A program made the translations under genes and the position numbers. Below the pieces are notes generated by a model. The model had not been told where the DNA came from, did not search any database, and saw nothing but the letters and a program-made list of their open reading frames with translations. 64,000 bases of DNA. Source: Catenuloplanes atrovinosus (GTDB taxonomy: Bacteria > Actinomycetota > Actinomycetes > Mycobacteriales > Micromonosporaceae). Within the stretch, counting starts at the first letter, position 1, and each line of letters starts with the position of its first letter. The DNA lies in NCBI RefSeq assembly GCF_031458235.1, contig NZ_JAVDYB010000001.1:4113001-4177000 (forward strand). The letters run 5' to 3'. This document shows, piece by piece, positions 53,987-64,000 of this stretch.

Positions 53987-55130
53987 CGGGAAGCTCCTCC
54001 ACCGCGAAGGGCGCCGGCCGGCCCGGCTTGAAGCGCAGTTCCTCCTCCGGGACGGCCAGCCGCAGCGACGGGAACCGGCGGACCAGCGCGGGCAGGATCA
54101 CCTGAAGTTCCAGCCGGACCAGCGGCGCACCGATGCAGTGGTGGATGCCGTGCCCGAACGCCAGATGGGTGACGTCCGGCCGGGTGATGTCGAACCGGTC
54201 CCCCGGCGCCCGGTTGATCGCCATGATCGAGCAGGTCACCACGTCGCCGGCGTGGACGTCCCGGCCCGCCACCCGCACGTCGGTGCGCGCCACCCGGGGC
54301 GAGGGCGCCTCGACGACCGACCCGAAGCGGAGCACCTCCTCGATCGCGCCGTCCAGCAGCTCGGGTCGCTCGCGCAGCAGCGTGAACTGCTCCGGATGGG
54401 TCACCAGCAGCAGCACCGCCACCGCCAGCTGCGCCGCGATCTGCTCGGTCGCCATGGTCAGGCTCGCCTCGGCCAGCCCGGCCAGTTCCTCGTCGGTGAC
54501 GGCGTCACCGTGCTCGCGGATCAGGGCGCCGAGCATCCCCTCGCCGGGGTCGCGGCGCTTGCGAGCGGCGAGCTTCTCGGTGTAGGCGACGACGCCCATG
54601 CCGGACGCCACGCGCTGCCGGGCGACCCGGCTCTCCCGGGTCTCCCGGATCATGCGCGACAGCTCGCCCTGGTCGTCGCGGGGCACGCCGAGGAACTCGC
54701 AGGCGATGAACGCGGGGATCGGCCAGGCGGCGTACCGGACGAAGTCGGCCGGGGACCCCACGCTCTCGAAGTCGTCCAGGCCCTCCTCGACGATCTCCTC
54801 GATCCGGGACCGCAGCCGCTCCATCCGCCGGACCGAGTACGCCGGCGCCACCGTCCTGCGCAGCCGGGTGTGGTCGGGCGGGTCGTAGGCCTGGAGGATG
54901 CCGGGCAGCCGGGCCCGGTCCGCCTCGTCGTCGACCGGCCGCGCGGAGCTGAACCGCTGATGGTCGGCGAGGATCTCACGGACCTCGTCGTAGCCGGTCA
55001 CCAGCCACTGCTTGCGGTCGCCCATCCCCGGCTCACTGTCGTACTCGTGGATCGGCCCGTCCTTACACAGCTCGTCGAACTCCGGCACCGGGTCGAGCCG
55101 GATGCGCTGATGCGGCAGGGGAAGTGCCAT
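53976..55130 (-). CDS. oxyE: OxyE, cytochrome P450 for the F-O-G ring (residues 1-3)
   Basis: A 384-residue protein from ATG 55130, 21 bp after oxyA. Heme site FGHGIHHCIG; EEVLRFG supplies the ExxR motif; the I-helix reads SLTMATEQIAAQLAVAV. It resembles OxyE of teicoplanin-type clusters, which links residues 1 and 3. Its presence implies a four-ring product with aromatic residues at 1 and 3. Order oxyA-oxyE-oxyB supports the call. Confidence 0.88.
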   Translation of the reverse strand: MALPLPHQRIRLDPVPEFDELCKDGPIHEYDSEPGMGDRKQWLVTGYDEVREILADHQRFSSARPVDDEADRARLPGILQAYDPPDHTRLRRTVAPAYSVRRMERLRSRIEEIVEEGLDDFESVGSPADFVRYAAWPIPAFIACEFLGVPRDDQGELSRMIRETRESRVARQRVASGMGVVAYTEKLAARKRRDPGEGMLGALIREHGDAVTDEELAGLAEASLTMATEQIAAQLAVAVLLLVTHPEQFTLLRERPELLDGAIEEVLRFGSVVEAPSPRVARTDVRVAGRDVHAGDVVTCSIMAINRAPGDRFDITRPDVTHLAFGHGIHHCIGAPLVRLELQVILPALVRRFPSLRLAVPEEELRFKPGRPAPFAVEELPVEW

Positions 55131-55151
55131 CGGATCTCCTATGCGTGCGCG

Positions 55152-56327
55152 TCACCAGTCGAGCAGCAGGGCTTCCACGTCGAACGGCGGCGGCCCCAGC
55201 CTGATCTCGCGGTCCGGCTCGGCCAGCCGCAGCGTGGGAAAGCGGTGTGCCAGCGCCGGGATCGCGGTCCGGAACACCAGCTCGGCCATGGAGCGGCCGA
55301 GGCAGTGATGGATGCCGTGCCCGAACGCGACATGCTCCACCCGGTCCCGGGTCAGGTCGAAGTCGTCCGCCGGGTCCGGGAAGTCGCGGCGGTTCGCGGC
55401 CAGCAGCGAGCAGGTGACGGCGTCGCCGGCCCTGATGAGGTGGTCGCCGATCCGCACGTCCGACATCGCGACGCGCGGATGGGTCTTCTCGTCCGTGGTG
55501 AGGTACCGGATCAGCTCGTCCAGCCAGTCCGGCACGGCCTCCGGCTTCTCCCGCAGCAGCGTGAACTGCCCGGGGTGCAGCGCCATCAGCCACGCGCCCG
55601 CGGCCAGGAACCGGGCCACCTGGTCCGCGCCCGCGCCCATCACGAACGCGGCCACGCCGGTCAGCTCCGCGTCGGTGATCTCGTCGCCGTACTCGCGGAC
55701 CACGACGCCGAACATGTCGTCGCCGGGATCGCGGCGGGCGCGCGCCGCCACCTTGTTCATGTAGGTCATGTACTTGTTCCCGGCCGCGACCCGCCGCTTG
55801 TCCGACCGGTCGGTCCGGCTGGCGTGCAGGCAGCGCGCCAGATCGGCCTGGTCGTCCCGGGGGATGCCGAGGAAGTCGCAGGTCGCGGTGGTCGCCACCG
55901 CCCAGCCGAAGCGCGGTACGAAGTCCACCGGCCCGCCGATCGCCTCGATCGCGTCCAGGCTGTCCTCGACGATCCGCTCCACCTGCGGCTGGAACCTCTG
56001 CATGCGCCGGACCGCGAACGCCGGCGCGACCATCCGGCGCAGCCGCGTATGCTCCGGCGGGTCGTAGTGGGTCAGGAAGCCGGGCCAGGCCAGGCCGGCC
56101 GCGGTACCGCCGTAGAGCAGCCGGGCGCTGAATTCGGCGCCGCCGAGCACGCGGCGGACCTCGTCGTACCCGGTGGCGAGCCACGCGGTCCGGCCACCCG
56201 GCTGCTCCTCCGCGCCCAGCACGGTCAGCGGGCCCTCGGCCATCAGCTCGCGGAGCTGCGGCACCGGGTCGAAGCCGTCCCGCCGGTGCAGCTCCGAGGC
56301 GCGGCTGACGTTGATCTTCTCGAACAC
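55152..56327 (-). CDS. oxyA: OxyA, cytochrome P450 for the D-O-E ring (residues 2-4)
   Basis: A 391-residue protein from GTG 56327 (AAAGGA 9 bases upstream). It begins with FEKINVSRASELHRRD, and the middle (FVMGAGADQVARFLAAGAWLM) and the C-terminus (FDVEALLLDW) match OxyA proteins closely; heme site FGHGIHHCLGR. It makes the second diaryl ether, residues 2 and 4. A StrR-type dyad 20 bp upstream (56347-56375) suggests its own promoter, so the oxy/halogenase operon may start here. Confidence 0.92.
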   Translation of the reverse strand: MFEKINVSRASELHRRDGFDPVPQLRELMAEGPLTVLGAEEQPGGRTAWLATGYDEVRRVLGGAEFSARLLYGGTAAGLAWPGFLTHYDPPEHTRLRRMVAPAFAVRRMQRFQPQVERIVEDSLDAIEAIGGPVDFVPRFGWAVATTATCDFLGIPRDDQADLARCLHASRTDRSDKRRVAAGNKYMTYMNKVAARARRDPGDDMFGVVVREYGDEITDAELTGVAAFVMGAGADQVARFLAAGAWLMALHPGQFTLLREKPEAVPDWLDELIRYLTTDEKTHPRVAMSDVRIGDHLIRAGDAVTCSLLAANRRDFPDPADDFDLTRDRVEHVAFGHGIHHCLGRSMAELVFRTAIPALAHRFPTLRLAEPDREIRLGPPPFDVEALLLDW

Positions 56328-56346
56328 GCCACGGGTCCTTTCGCTC

Positions 56347-56375
56347 GTCCAACCGTCCGCATCGGGCGGCTGGAC
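56347..56375. promoter_or_regulatory. StrR-type operator upstream of oxyA
   Basis: GTCCAA-N17-CTGGAC, with extended arms GTCCAACCG and CGGCTGGAC. It lies in the 56-bp gap between the mbtH stop and the oxyA start, 20 bp before GTG. One arm has C for T relative to the TTGGAC consensus, a change tolerated in reported sites. Confidence 0.8.
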
Positions 56376-56383
56376 ACCGTCAC

Positions 56384-56593
56384 TCAGGCGCCGACCTGCT
56401 CGATCAGGCTCTTGGGCCGCAGGTCCGTCCAGTTCTCCTCGACGTAGGCCAGGCACTCCCGCCGGGTGGCCTCGCCGTACACGCGGGTCCAGCCGGCCGG
56501 CACCTCCGCGAACGCGGGCCAGAGGGAGTGCTGGCCCTCGTCGTTGACCAGGACGAGGAAGGAGCCGTCTTCGTTGTCGAACGGATTGGTCAT
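56384..56593 (-). CDS. MbtH-like NRPS adenylation-domain partner
   Basis: A 69-residue protein from ATG 56593 with SD GGGAGAGG. Conserved signature: [19 protein letters not shown] with SLWPAF, then [17 protein letters not shown]. MbtH proteins bind and stabilise adenylation domains of the peptide synthetases; in glycopeptide clusters they also support tyrosine-loading modules. It lies 64 bp downstream of the ABC transporter gene on the same strand. Confidence 0.95.
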   Translation of the reverse strand: MTNPFDNEDGSFLVLVNDEGQHSLWPAFAEVPAGWTRVYGEATRRECLAYVEENWTDLRPKSLIEQVGA

Positions 56594-56657
56594 CGTGGGT
56601 CCTCTCCCGCTCCGGCCGGGCCGGAGCTTCTCGGCATGTCGGTGCGGCCGGGCCGCG

Positions 56658-58631
56658 TCATCCGCCTCCGCCGCGCACCACGTAGTGCACCGGCTCGGGC
56701 TCGTCGTCGTAGAGTTCCGCCGCGTCCGCCGCCGGGGCCTCGGGCTCGGCGGTGCCGCCCGGCCGCGCGAACTGCGTGTGGTAGAGCACCGCGTAGAGAC
56801 CGTTCCGGGCGAGCAGTTCCTCGTGCGTGCCGCGCTCCCGCACCCGTCCCTCGTCGATGACCAGGATCTGGTCCGCCTCGCGGATGGTGGACAGCCGGTG
56901 GGCGATCACCAGTGAGGTGCGGTTGTGCAGCGCGGTCTTGAGCGCGCGCTGGACCGCGGCCTCCGACTCGGAGTCCAGGTGCGCGGTGGCCTCGTCCAGC
57001 ACGACCACCGTGGGCGCCTTCAGCAGCAGCCGCGCGATGGCCAGGCGCTGCTTCTCGCCGCCCGACATGCGGTAGCCGCGATCGCCGGTGACGGTGTCGA
57101 GCCCGTTCGGCAGCGACCTGATCAGGTCCCAGATCTGGGCCGCCCGGCACGCCTCGATCAGGTCGTCCTCGGTGGCGGTCGGCCGGGCGTAGAGCAGGTT
57201 CTCCCGGATCGTGTCGTGGAAGAGGTACGCGTCCTGGCTGACCACGCCCACGGTCTCGCGCAGCGAGTCGAACGTGAGGTCGCGCAGGTCGTGCCCGCCG
57301 ACGCGGACGGTGCCGGAGTTCGGGTCGTACAGCCGGGACACCAGGTGGGTGAGCGTGCTCTTCCCGGCTCCGGACGGGCCGACGAGCGCGGTCATGCTGC
57401 CGGCCGGTACGTGCAGGGTCACCCCGCGCAGCACGTCCTGCATCGATTCCGCGCGCTCACGCCCGGCCCGCACGTGCTCCAGCGACGGCAGCGAGACCTC
57501 GTCCGCGGTGGGGTAGCGGAACGAGACGTTCTCGAACTCGACGTCCGGCACCACGTTCCTGGGCAGCGCGACCGCGCCCGGGCGCTCCTTGATCAGCGGC
57601 TCGAGGTCGAGCAGCTCGAACGTGCGGGAGAAGCTCACCACCACGGTCTGCGCGGTCTTCTGCAGTCCGGAGAGCTGGACGATCGGGCCGAACAGCCGCC
57701 CGAGCAGCGTGGCGATGGCGACCAGCGCGCCGAGTGCGATCGCGCCGTCGAGCACCAGCGCGCCGCCGATGCCGTAGACCAGCGCGGTGGCCAGCGAGGC
57801 CATCAGGCCCATCATGACGAAGGCGAGCCGGCCCCACACCGCGATGCTGACACCGATCCGGCGGATGTGCTCGGCCCGCCGGGTGTACTCGGCCATCTCC
57901 TCGTCCGGGCGGCCGAACAGCTTGGCGAGCATCGCGCCCTGCACGTTGAGCCGCTCCTGGAGCTGCCCGCCCAGGCCGGCGTTCGCCTCCATCTGCCGGC
58001 CGGTGCGCCGCTGGATCACCTTTCCCACGTAGATCCACGGCACGATGAAGATCGGGATGATCACCAGCGTGATGACGGCGACGAACCACGACAGGTAGAA
58101 CATCTCGGCCAGCACCAGCAGCACCGTGAGCGCGCTGGTGGCCGCCATCAGCAGGTAGCCGAACTCCTGCTGCGCCATGATCAGTTCGGTGTGGACGCGG
58201 CCGACCAGCACGCCGGTCTGGGTTCGGGTGAAGAACGCCACCGGCATCCGCCGGACGTGGTCGAGCGCCTGGATGCGCAGGTCGTAGGTGACCCCCTCGC
58301 CGATCCGCCCGGAGATGTACGCGGACACCAGTTGCAGCGCGGCGCCGACCACGGCGAGCCCGGCGGCCAGGCCGGCGGTCCTCGCCACGAGCCCGAGGTC
58401 GTTCTTCAGAATGCCGTCGTCGACCAATTGCATCAGCAGCAGCGGAATGGCGACCACGATGAGCGAATCCAGCGTCGCGACGACGGCGAATATCGCCACC
58501 TTGCCGATGTGCGGGCGAAAATAGCCGAGCACTCTGCGCACCGTTCCCGGGCGGACCGAGGTCTGCCAGGGGTCCGGATCATCATCGCTTCGATGGGGTT
58601 CCCCGCCGAATTGCATCACTACCTGTGACAC
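56658..58631 (-). CDS. ABC exporter (fused TMD-NBD) for the antibiotic
   Basis: A 657-residue protein. GTG 58631 is preferred because AGGGGAA lies 5 bases upstream; ATG 58616 is possible. Six membrane helices (about 40-340), then an NBD with Walker [10 protein letters not shown], signature MSGGEKQR and Walker [14 protein letters not shown]. It is the half-size, homodimeric exporter type found in all glycopeptide clusters (Tba/StaU-like) and should export the mature compound. It lies between a glycosyltransferase gene and mbtH. Confidence 0.92.
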   Translation of the reverse strand: MSQVVMQFGGEPHRSDDDPDPWQTSVRPGTVRRVLGYFRPHIGKVAIFAVVATLDSLIVVAIPLLLMQLVDDGILKNDLGLVARTAGLAAGLAVVGAALQLVSAYISGRIGEGVTYDLRIQALDHVRRMPVAFFTRTQTGVLVGRVHTELIMAQQEFGYLLMAATSALTVLLVLAEMFYLSWFVAVITLVIIPIFIVPWIYVGKVIQRRTGRQMEANAGLGGQLQERLNVQGAMLAKLFGRPDEEMAEYTRRAEHIRRIGVSIAVWGRLAFVMMGLMASLATALVYGIGGALVLDGAIALGALVAIATLLGRLFGPIVQLSGLQKTAQTVVVSFSRTFELLDLEPLIKERPGAVALPRNVVPDVEFENVSFRYPTADEVSLPSLEHVRAGRERAESMQDVLRGVTLHVPAGSMTALVGPSGAGKSTLTHLVSRLYDPNSGTVRVGGHDLRDLTFDSLRETVGVVSQDAYLFHDTIRENLLYARPTATEDDLIEACRAAQIWDLIRSLPNGLDTVTGDRGYRMSGGEKQRLAIARLLLKAPTVVVLDEATAHLDSESEAAVQRALKTALHNRTSLVIAHRLSTIREADQILVIDEGRVRERGTHEELLARNGLYAVLYHTQFARPGGTAEPEAPAADAAELYDDEPEPVHYVVRGGGG

Positions 58632-58708
58632 GAAAGTTCCCCTATCACGGGATTCGCGAAGTCATTGATCTACATCATGCTGAGCCGGGCCGATGTCCAC
58701 GAGTGGGT

Positions 58709-59863
58709 TCACGCCACCATTTCCGGCGCGTTCCGGCCGATCGCCTCGCACAGCCGGCGCGCGGCCACGTCCGTACCGTCGGTGCGGACGGTGCCGGCCA
58801 CCGCGGCCGCCCGGGCGCGGACCTCCGGCGCGGCCACCGCGTCGAGCGCGCCGGACAGCGACTCGACGGTGGGGACCGGGCCCGGGTGCGCCACGCCGAT
58901 CCCGAGTTCGGCGACCCGCTCGGCGTACCGCGGCTGATCCGCGATCTGGGGCACCACGATCTGGGGTACGCCGGCCAGCGTGGCCACGTGCGTCGTGCCC
59001 GTGCCGCCGTGGTGGACGGCGACCGCCACCCGGCCGAACAGCGCCCGCAGGTTCACCTCGCCGATCGCGAGGCAGTCGTCCCCGTCGCCGGGCTGCGTCA
59101 GGCCGGCCCACCCGCGGGAGATGATCAGCCGCCCGCCCCGCGCCCGGACCGCCGCCACGGCCACCCGCGTCACTTCGGCGGGCGCCGGCCCGCTGCCGAA
59201 ACCGAGGTACACCGGGGGCGGACCGGCCCGCAGGAACGCCTCCAGCGCGGGCGCCAGCGGCCGCTCGTCGGGCAGCATCCACGCACCGGTCGGCGCCGCG
59301 CCGGCGCCCGGCCGCGGCGGCGCCAGCACCGGGTCCGCGGCCAGCCACGGCCGGTCGGTGCAGTAGTAGTCGTAGACGTTCCGCACCGGCGGCAGGCCGA
59401 TCGACGCGCGCCGCTCGTTGAGCGGGCCGCCGAACATCCGGTCGGCACCCCGGTTGTACGACTCGCGCTGCTCCGGCGTGGGCAGCAGGTACGGCGAGGC
59501 GATCGCGTAGAAGTACCGGATGCCCAGCTTCTCGGCCACCGACCGGACCGCTGCCGCGCCGGACGGCAGGCCGCTGGCCACGATCGCGTCGCAGCCCTCG
59601 GCCACCGCCGGCACCGTGTCGAACCGCTCGGCGAGCCGCGCGGCCACCAGCTCGGGCTCCGGTCCCCGGCCGGCCTCGCGCGGCCCGTCCAGCATCGAGC
59701 GGTCGGCCAGCACGAGCGGCACCCCGGTCTCGGCCAGCCGCTCCGCGAAGTTCGACGGCGCGCACATCCGCGCGTCCGCCCCGAGTGCCCGCAGCCGCGC
59801 GGCCAGCGCCACCAGCGGTTCGACGTCGCCGCGCGGCCCGCGCGACCAGAACAGGACTCGCAT
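58709..59863 (-). CDS. Glycopeptide glycosyltransferase 1 (GT-B, Gtf family)
   Basis: A 384-residue protein from ATG 59863 with SD GAGGAGAG. N-terminal acceptor domain begins [21 protein letters not shown], as in GtfA-E; the C-terminal donor domain has YLGFGSGPAP and VHHGGTGTTHVATLAGVPQIVVP. It transfers an activated sugar to a hydroxyl of the peptide aglycone; which position and sugar cannot be told. Preceded by a StrR-type dyad 23 bp upstream. It is followed (78 bp) by the ABC exporter gene. A little shorter than typical (about 390-408). Confidence 0.88.
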   Translation of the reverse strand: MRVLFWSRGPRGDVEPLVALAARLRALGADARMCAPSNFAERLAETGVPLVLADRSMLDGPREAGRGPEPELVAARLAERFDTVPAVAEGCDAIVASGLPSGAAAVRSVAEKLGIRYFYAIASPYLLPTPEQRESYNRGADRMFGGPLNERRASIGLPPVRNVYDYYCTDRPWLAADPVLAPPRPGAGAAPTGAWMLPDERPLAPALEAFLRAGPPPVYLGFGSGPAPAEVTRVAVAAVRARGGRLIISRGWAGLTQPGDGDDCLAIGEVNLRALFGRVAVAVHHGGTGTTHVATLAGVPQIVVPQIADQPRYAERVAELGIGVAHPGPVPTVESLSGALDAVAAPEVRARAAAVAGTVRTDGTDVAARRLCEAIGRNAPEMVA

Positions 59864-59886
59864 CTCTCTCCTCGGGGCGGTGGCGT

Positions 59887-59915
59887 GTCCAACCGGCCGC
59901 ATTGCGCGGCTGGAC
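59887..59915. promoter_or_regulatory. StrR-type operator upstream of glycosyltransferase 1
   Basis: GTCCAA-N17-CTGGAC with arms GTCCAACCG and CGGCTGGAC, the same arms as the oxyA site. It fills the 59-bp gap between the 2,3-dehydratase stop and the glycosyltransferase start, 23 bp before ATG. Confidence 0.8.
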
Positions 59916-59922
59916 GGCGGTC

Positions 59923-61341
59923 CTAGGACAGCCGCACGGCGCCGGCGTTCACGCAGGACAGCAGCGTGCGCGCCTGGACGTTGAGGTAGTGGCCGTGGCC
60001 GGCCAGGTCGCCGAGCTGGCCGGCGGTGGCCCACTGGAAGCCGGGCGGCGGTTGCGCCCCGACCTCGTCCGCGGTGACGTCGACCAACAGGTACCGGTTC
60101 TCCGCGTTGAGGAACCGACCGCCCTCCTCGGAGTGCGTCGCCGCGTAGCGAATCCGCTCGGGCGGCGCCGCCAGCACCAGGTCCAGGAACGGTGGGCGGT
60201 GTTGCGCGGGCAGGTGCAGCCAGTTGGCCGGGTCGCACTGCACGGTCGGGGCCAGCTCCACCGTGTCCAGGAACCCGGCCTCCGGCTTCGCCTGGACCAG
60301 CAGATGCGGTACGCCGCCGATGTTCCGGACCAGGAACGCGGTGACCCCCTTGCCGGTCGGCTCGATCAGCGGCTGCGACCAGCTCGGCACCTCCCGGCTG
60401 CTCGCCTCCACCGCGACCGCCACCACCCGGAAGTAGCGGCCGTCCGGCCGGTGGATCGACCACGCGCCGCGCTCCCAGCCCGCGATCCCGGCCAGCGGCC
60501 GGCGCTCGGCCACCGCGTTCCACCGGGACCGCTCGACGGTGAACCAGGATCGCAGCTCCGCGTCGGTGTGCAGCGCGCCCGACTCCGGGACGGCCATCGG
60601 CAGGCAGGCGATGACCGTGCGCGCGTCCATGTTGACCACGTTGTCCAGCCGCAGCAGCTCGCCGATCTGGCCGAGCGTGAGCCAGCAGAAGTCCTCGTGC
60701 GGCACCACCTCGCCGACCGCCTCGACCAGCATGTTGCGGTTGGACTTGCGGTAGAACCAGGAGCCGTGCTCGGACTGGAGCACGTCGGTGAGCACCCGGC
60801 CGCGGCCCGCGCCGGCGAAGTGCTCCAGGTAGCGCACGCCGGCGCCGCGGTGCACGCCGGTGTAGTTGCTGCGGGTGGCCTGCACGGTCGGCGAGAGCTG
60901 GAGCCGGTTCGGGTTGCCCGGCTCCATCTTGGCCTGGAGCAGGAAGTGCAGGACGCCGTCGAACTCCTTCACCAGGATGCCCAGGATGCCGACCTCCGGC
61001 TGGCGGATGATCGGCTGCTCCCAGTTGCGGATCAGGCCCTCGCCGAGCGTGACGGACAGCCCCTCGACGCTGAAGAATCGGCCGGTGCGGTGCACCAGGT
61101 CGCCCGTACCCGGCGCGAACGACCAGCCGTCCAGGTCGGCGAACGGTATCCGGTCGACCCGGAACCGGTGCGCCCGGGCCCGGTCGGCGAACCACGGCGG
61201 GAAGTCCTCGGTCCGCATCATGTGGCCGTGCCCGGTCTGCTCCGCCGAGCGCCGCAGCCGGTGCGGCAGCGCGTCGTCGACGCGGGGGCGCAGGCCGGCG
61301 GGCGCGGTCAGCACGGCCGGGCGCGAGTTCACCGCCGTCAC
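59923..61341 (-). CDS. NDP-4-keto-6-deoxyhexose 2,3-dehydratase (EvaA-like)
   Basis: A 472-residue protein from GTG 61341, overlapping the aminotransferase stop as GTGA. Two internally similar halves are visible: [37 protein letters not shown] and later [32 protein letters not shown], each cited by its core, a known feature of this Nudix-like dehydratase family. It removes the C-2 hydroxyl of NDP-4-keto-6-deoxyglucose, opening the 2,6-dideoxy-3-aminosugar (vancosamine/epivancosamine-type) route. It is coupled to the aminotransferase gene. Later steps (methyltransferase, epimerase, ketoreductase) are not in the window. Confidence 0.93.
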   Translation of the reverse strand: MTAVNSRPAVLTAPAGLRPRVDDALPHRLRRSAEQTGHGHMMRTEDFPPWFADRARAHRFRVDRIPFADLDGWSFAPGTGDLVHRTGRFFSVEGLSVTLGEGLIRNWEQPIIRQPEVGILGILVKEFDGVLHFLLQAKMEPGNPNRLQLSPTVQATRSNYTGVHRGAGVRYLEHFAGAGRGRVLTDVLQSEHGSWFYRKSNRNMLVEAVGEVVPHEDFCWLTLGQIGELLRLDNVVNMDARTVIACLPMAVPESGALHTDAELRSWFTVERSRWNAVAERRPLAGIAGWERGAWSIHRPDGRYFRVVAVAVEASSREVPSWSQPLIEPTGKGVTAFLVRNIGGVPHLLVQAKPEAGFLDTVELAPTVQCDPANWLHLPAQHRPPFLDLVLAAPPERIRYAATHSEEGGRFLNAENRYLLVDVTADEVGAQPPPGFQWATAGQLGDLAGHGHYLNVQARTLLSCVNAGAVRLS

Positions 61342-62459
61342 AGCGTCTCCAGGACGGTACGGAGCGCGTCGATGACCCGGTCCTGCACGGACTCGGGCAG
61401 CGACGGGTACATCGGCAGCGAGAAGATCTCGCCGGCCAGCGCCTCGGTGACCGGCAGCGAGCCCGGCCGGTAGCCGAGGTGGGCGAAGCCGCTCATCGTG
61501 TGCACCGGCCACGGGTAGCTGATGTTCAGCGCGATGTCGTGACGCGTGAGCGCCTCGAGGATCTCGTCGCGGCGGGGGTGGCGGACCACGTACACGTAGT
61601 AGACGTGGGTGTTGCCGGGGGCGGTGGCCGGCAGCCGGAGCCCGTCCGGCGCGACGAGGTCGCCGAGGCGTTCCTCGTACCGGCGGGCGACCGCGTTGCG
61701 CCCGGCGATGTACTCGTCCAGCCGGCGCAGCTTCCGCCGCAGGATCTCGGCCTGGACCTCGTCCAGCCGGGCGTTGTGACCCGGCGTGCGCACGACGTAG
61801 TAGACCTTGTCCATGCCGTAGTAGCGCAGTTGCTTGAGGTCGCGGTCCACCCGCTCGTCCGCGGTCAGGACCGCACCGCCGTCGCCGTACGCGCCGAGCA
61901 CCTTGGTCGGATAGAACGAGAACGCCGCGGCGTCGCCCATGGTCCCGGCCAGCCGCCCGTGCCGGCGCGCGCCGTGCGCCTGCGCGCAGTCCTCCAGGAT
62001 CTTGAGCCCGTGCCGCTCGGCCAGCGCGGTCAGCGGCGCCATGTCGACGCACTGACCGTAGAGATGCACCGGGACGACGGCCCTGGTCCGTGGCGTGATC
62101 GCGGCGGCGACCCGGTCGACGTCCATCAGGAAGTCCTCGGCGCGCACGTCCACGAAGACCGGCGTCGCCCCGGCTCCGGCGATCGCCACCACGGTCGGCG
62201 CCGCCGTGTTCGACACGGTGATCACCTCGTCGCCGGGCCCGACGCCCAGCGCCTCGAGGCCGAGCTTCACCGCGTTGGTCCCGTTGTCCACGCCGGTGGC
62301 GTGGCCGAGCCCGTGGTACGCGGCGAACTCCGCCTCGAACCCGCGGACGCTCTCGCCGAGCACCAACTGCCCGGAGCCGAAAACCGTCTGCACCGCGTCG
62401 AGGATGTCGTCCTTCTCCTTGGCGTACTCCGGCAGGTAATCCCATACACGAGTGGTCAC
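61338..62459 (-). CDS. NDP-sugar 3-aminotransferase (DegT/DnrJ/EryC1, EvaB-like)
   Basis: A 373-residue protein from ATG 62459. PLP-dependent sugar aminotransferase: [27 protein letters not shown], and the PLP lysine in [17 protein letters not shown]. With the 2,3-dehydratase it installs the 3-amino group of a dideoxyaminosugar. Strong match to EvaB-type proteins; the exact sugar depends on genes beyond the edge. Overlaps the 2,3-dehydratase gene by four bases. Confidence 0.92.
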   Translation of the reverse strand: MTTRVWDYLPEYAKEKDDILDAVQTVFGSGQLVLGESVRGFEAEFAAYHGLGHATGVDNGTNAVKLGLEALGVGPGDEVITVSNTAAPTVVAIAGAGATPVFVDVRAEDFLMDVDRVAAAITPRTRAVVPVHLYGQCVDMAPLTALAERHGLKILEDCAQAHGARRHGRLAGTMGDAAAFSFYPTKVLGAYGDGGAVLTADERVDRDLKQLRYYGMDKVYYVVRTPGHNARLDEVQAEILRRKLRRLDEYIAGRNAVARRYEERLGDLVAPDGLRLPATAPGNTHVYYVYVVRHPRRDEILEALTRHDIALNISYPWPVHTMSGFAHLGYRPGSLPVTEALAGEIFSLPMYPSLPESVQDRVIDALRTVLETL

Positions 62460-62495
62460 TGGGCTGGCTCCCGATCGTCGAAGGGCGGTCTGACC

Positions 62496-63707
62496 TCACA
62501 CGGCGGCGGCGGGCCTCTCCCGGCTGACCGTGTCGAGCAACTGGCGCGCGACCGTCGCGGCGGCGTCGTCGCGGATCGTGGCCGCGACCGCGGCCGCCCG
62601 CGCCCGTGTCCCGGGCGCCAGCGCCGTGGTGAGCGCGGCCGACAGTGACTCGCGGGTGGGGTCCGGGCCGTCGTGGGCCACGCCGGCGCCCAGCGCGGCC
62701 ACCCGCTCGGCGAAGTACGGCTGGTCCGTGTCCCGGGGGATCACGATCTGCGGGCTGCCGGCGCGGGTGGCCACGGTGGTCGTGCCCGCGCTGCCGTGGT
62801 GGACGACCGCGGCCACCCGGCCGAACAGCACCTGCAGGTTGGTCTCCTCGACGACCAGGCAGTCGGCGCCGTCGTCGGGCGCGGCGAGGTCGGCCCAGCC
62901 GCGGGACAGGATCACCCGCAGGCCGCGGGCCCGGATCGCCTCGATCGCCACGGTGGCGGCGTCGTCGGTGCCGGACTGGCTGCCGAACCCCACGTACACC
63001 GCGGGCGGGCCGGCCGCGAGGAACGCCTCCAGCTCCGCCGAGAGCGGCCGGTCGTCCGGCAGTATCCAGGCGCCGGTCTGCACCGCGTCCTGGCCGGGCC
63101 GCAGCGGTGCCAGGACCGGATCGGCCGCCATCCAGGGCCGGTCGGTGTGGCCGTACCCGAAGATGTCCGCCACCGGCGGCAGCCCGATCGCGGCCCGCCG
63201 ATCGTTGACCGGGCCGGCGAACCGGTCGCGGAACCGCTGCGCGCGCTGCTCCCACAGCACCCGGTTGTCGGTCACGCCGGGGGTACGCCGCTCGTCCAGC
63301 GGCGGCGGGTGGTGCGGCGACGGCAGGTAGACCGGTGCGTGGGTGGCGTAGAAGTACGGAATGCCGAGCCGCTCGGCGACCGACCGCACCGCGACCGCGG
63401 CGGACAGCTCCCCGGTCGTCACCACCGCGTCGCAGCCCTCGGCCGCCGGCGGTACCTGGTCGAACTGCATGGCGACGGCCTCGTACGCCATCCGCCGCTC
63501 CTCCTCGGGCGTCGGCCGCCGGCGCAGCATCATGCGCATCGCCCGGCCGATCGGCACCAGCGGCACGTCCACCTCGGCCAGCCGCTCGGCGGCCAGCGGC
63601 GGCGCGCACATCAGCACCTCCGCGCCCAGCTCTCGCAGCCGCACGCCCAGCGCCACCAGCGGTTCCACGTCGCCGCGGCTTCCGCAGGTGGTCAGCAGCA
63701 CACGCAT
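62496..63707 (-). CDS. Glycopeptide glycosyltransferase 2 (GT-B, Gtf family)
   Basis: A 403-residue protein from ATG 63707 with SD AAGAGGAGG. Begins [21 protein letters not shown], typical of GtfA/B/C/E; donor domain has [12 protein letters not shown] and [24 protein letters not shown]. Full length for the family. The GSAG variant near the active His differs from the GGTG of glycosyltransferase 1, as among GtfA/B/C. It lies 36 bp upstream of the aminotransferase gene and 58 bp downstream of a third glycosyltransferase gene. Confidence 0.9.
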   Translation of the reverse strand: MRVLLTTCGSRGDVEPLVALGVRLRELGAEVLMCAPPLAAERLAEVDVPLVPIGRAMRMMLRRRPTPEEERRMAYEAVAMQFDQVPPAAEGCDAVVTTGELSAAVAVRSVAERLGIPYFYATHAPVYLPSPHHPPPLDERRTPGVTDNRVLWEQRAQRFRDRFAGPVNDRRAAIGLPPVADIFGYGHTDRPWMAADPVLAPLRPGQDAVQTGAWILPDDRPLSAELEAFLAAGPPAVYVGFGSQSGTDDAATVAIEAIRARGLRVILSRGWADLAAPDDGADCLVVEETNLQVLFGRVAAVVHHGSAGTTTVATRAGSPQIVIPRDTDQPYFAERVAALGAGVAHDGPDPTRESLSAALTTALAPGTRARAAAVAATIRDDAAATVARQLLDTVSRERPAAAV

Positions 63708-63765
63708 CTCGTACCTCCTCTTCAACGGGGCCCGGCGCGTTCCCGCGCCCTCCGGCGCGGACGGC

Positions 63766-64000
63766 TCAGGCGGGGACGGCGGACTCGGCCACGTCGAGCA
63801 GCAGCCGCGCGGCCACCGTGGCCCCGTCGGCGCGGATCGTGCCGGCCACGGCGGCGGCACGCTCGCGGGTCCGCGGGCTCAGTGCCGTCGCGAGCGCGGC
63901 CGACAGCGACTCGACGGTCGGGGTCGGGCCGTCGTGCGCCGCGCCGATGCCCAGCGCCGCCACCCGGCCCGCGAGGTACGGCTGGTCCACCAGCTGCGGC
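63766..64000 (-). CDS. Glycopeptide glycosyltransferase 3 (5' part outside window)
   Basis: Only the last 77 residues are inside the window. They read [22 protein letters not shown] and [33 protein letters not shown], the C-terminal end of a GtfA/B-like GT-B enzyme, closely similar to glycosyltransferase 2. It indicates a tandem family of three glycosyltransferases reading leftwards from beyond the right edge. Confidence 0.85.
   Translation of the reverse strand, partial: PQLVDQPYLAGRVAALGIGAAHDGPTPTVESLSAALATALSPRTRERAAAVAGTIRADGATVAARLLLDVAESAVPA

Noticed and set aside
59923-63609. Single 1228-residue frame covering the 2,3-dehydratase, aminotransferase and glycosyltransferase region
   Set aside because: Only the part from GTG 61341 is the dehydratase; upstream it is out of frame with the clear aminotransferase and glycosyltransferase genes.

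Overview
The window is high-GC actinomycete DNA with GC-saturated third codon positions, many GTG/TTG starts and overlapping GTGA/TGATG junctions. The gene content points to a filamentous actinomycete, plausibly Micromonosporaceae (Actinoplanes-like), though the genus is inference. No rRNA, tRNA, CRISPR array, replication origin or intact insertion sequence was seen.

Left part (1-26921) is mostly accessory or housekeeping genes. Positions 1-6585 form a cell-wall island: an M15-like peptidase running off the left edge, a membrane-anchored HTH protein with peptidoglycan-binding and catalytically altered transglycosylase domains, a degenerate ISAzo13-type transposase, and three secreted peptidoglycan hydrolases (M15, M74-like, Tat-exported amidase). 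Then come a MarR regulator with a cysteine tail, a diguanylate cyclase, an ECF sigma factor, a hybrid histidine kinase, a TetR/flavin monooxygenase pair with paired operators, a truncated sorbosone-dehydrogenase-like gene, two divergent arms of a non-phosphorylative sugar-acid pathway (16732-21129), an F420-type oxidoreductase, an Acg nitroreductase plus DUF1876 protein resembling a hypoxia module, a WYL regulator, a membrane GTPase pair, and an IclR regulator.

Right part (about 27020 to beyond 64000) is most of a glycopeptide antibiotic (vancomycin/teicoplanin-class) gene cluster without its NRPS genes, which should lie past the right edge. It encodes 4-hydroxyphenylglycine supply (TyrA, HmaS, an AroH-type chorismate mutase, HpgT, HmO, DAHP synthase), 3,5-dihydroxyphenylglycine supply (DpgA, B, C, D), two CmlA-like diiron beta-hydroxylases, four cross-linking P450s in the order OxyA-OxyE-OxyB...OxyC, two flavin halogenases (the second with a broken signature motif), a sulfotransferase, MbtH, an ABC exporter, an antiporter, three glycosyltransferases, and two deoxyaminosugar genes (2,3-dehydratase and aminotransferase). 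The predicted product is a four-ring, chlorinated, sulfated and glycosylated heptapeptide, closest in gene order to A47934/teicoplanin-type clusters but with sugar genes.

Two pathway regulators are present: a StrR/Bbr-like protein with a TTG start and a LuxR-family ATPase. A 9-base half-site, GTCCAACCG, recurs in intergenic regions of the cluster, in two cases as GTCCAA-N17-CTGGAC and in one as an 18-base-spaced dyad. These look like StrR-type operators upstream of oxyA, a glycosyltransferase and dpgC, with weaker copies before hpgT, the antiporter and dpgA; a further perfect copy lies inside the 3' end of hmO. Other points of note are a 22-codon leader peptide coupled to dpgA, TTA codons in two genes, and lower-GC3 codon use in the sulfotransferase gene.
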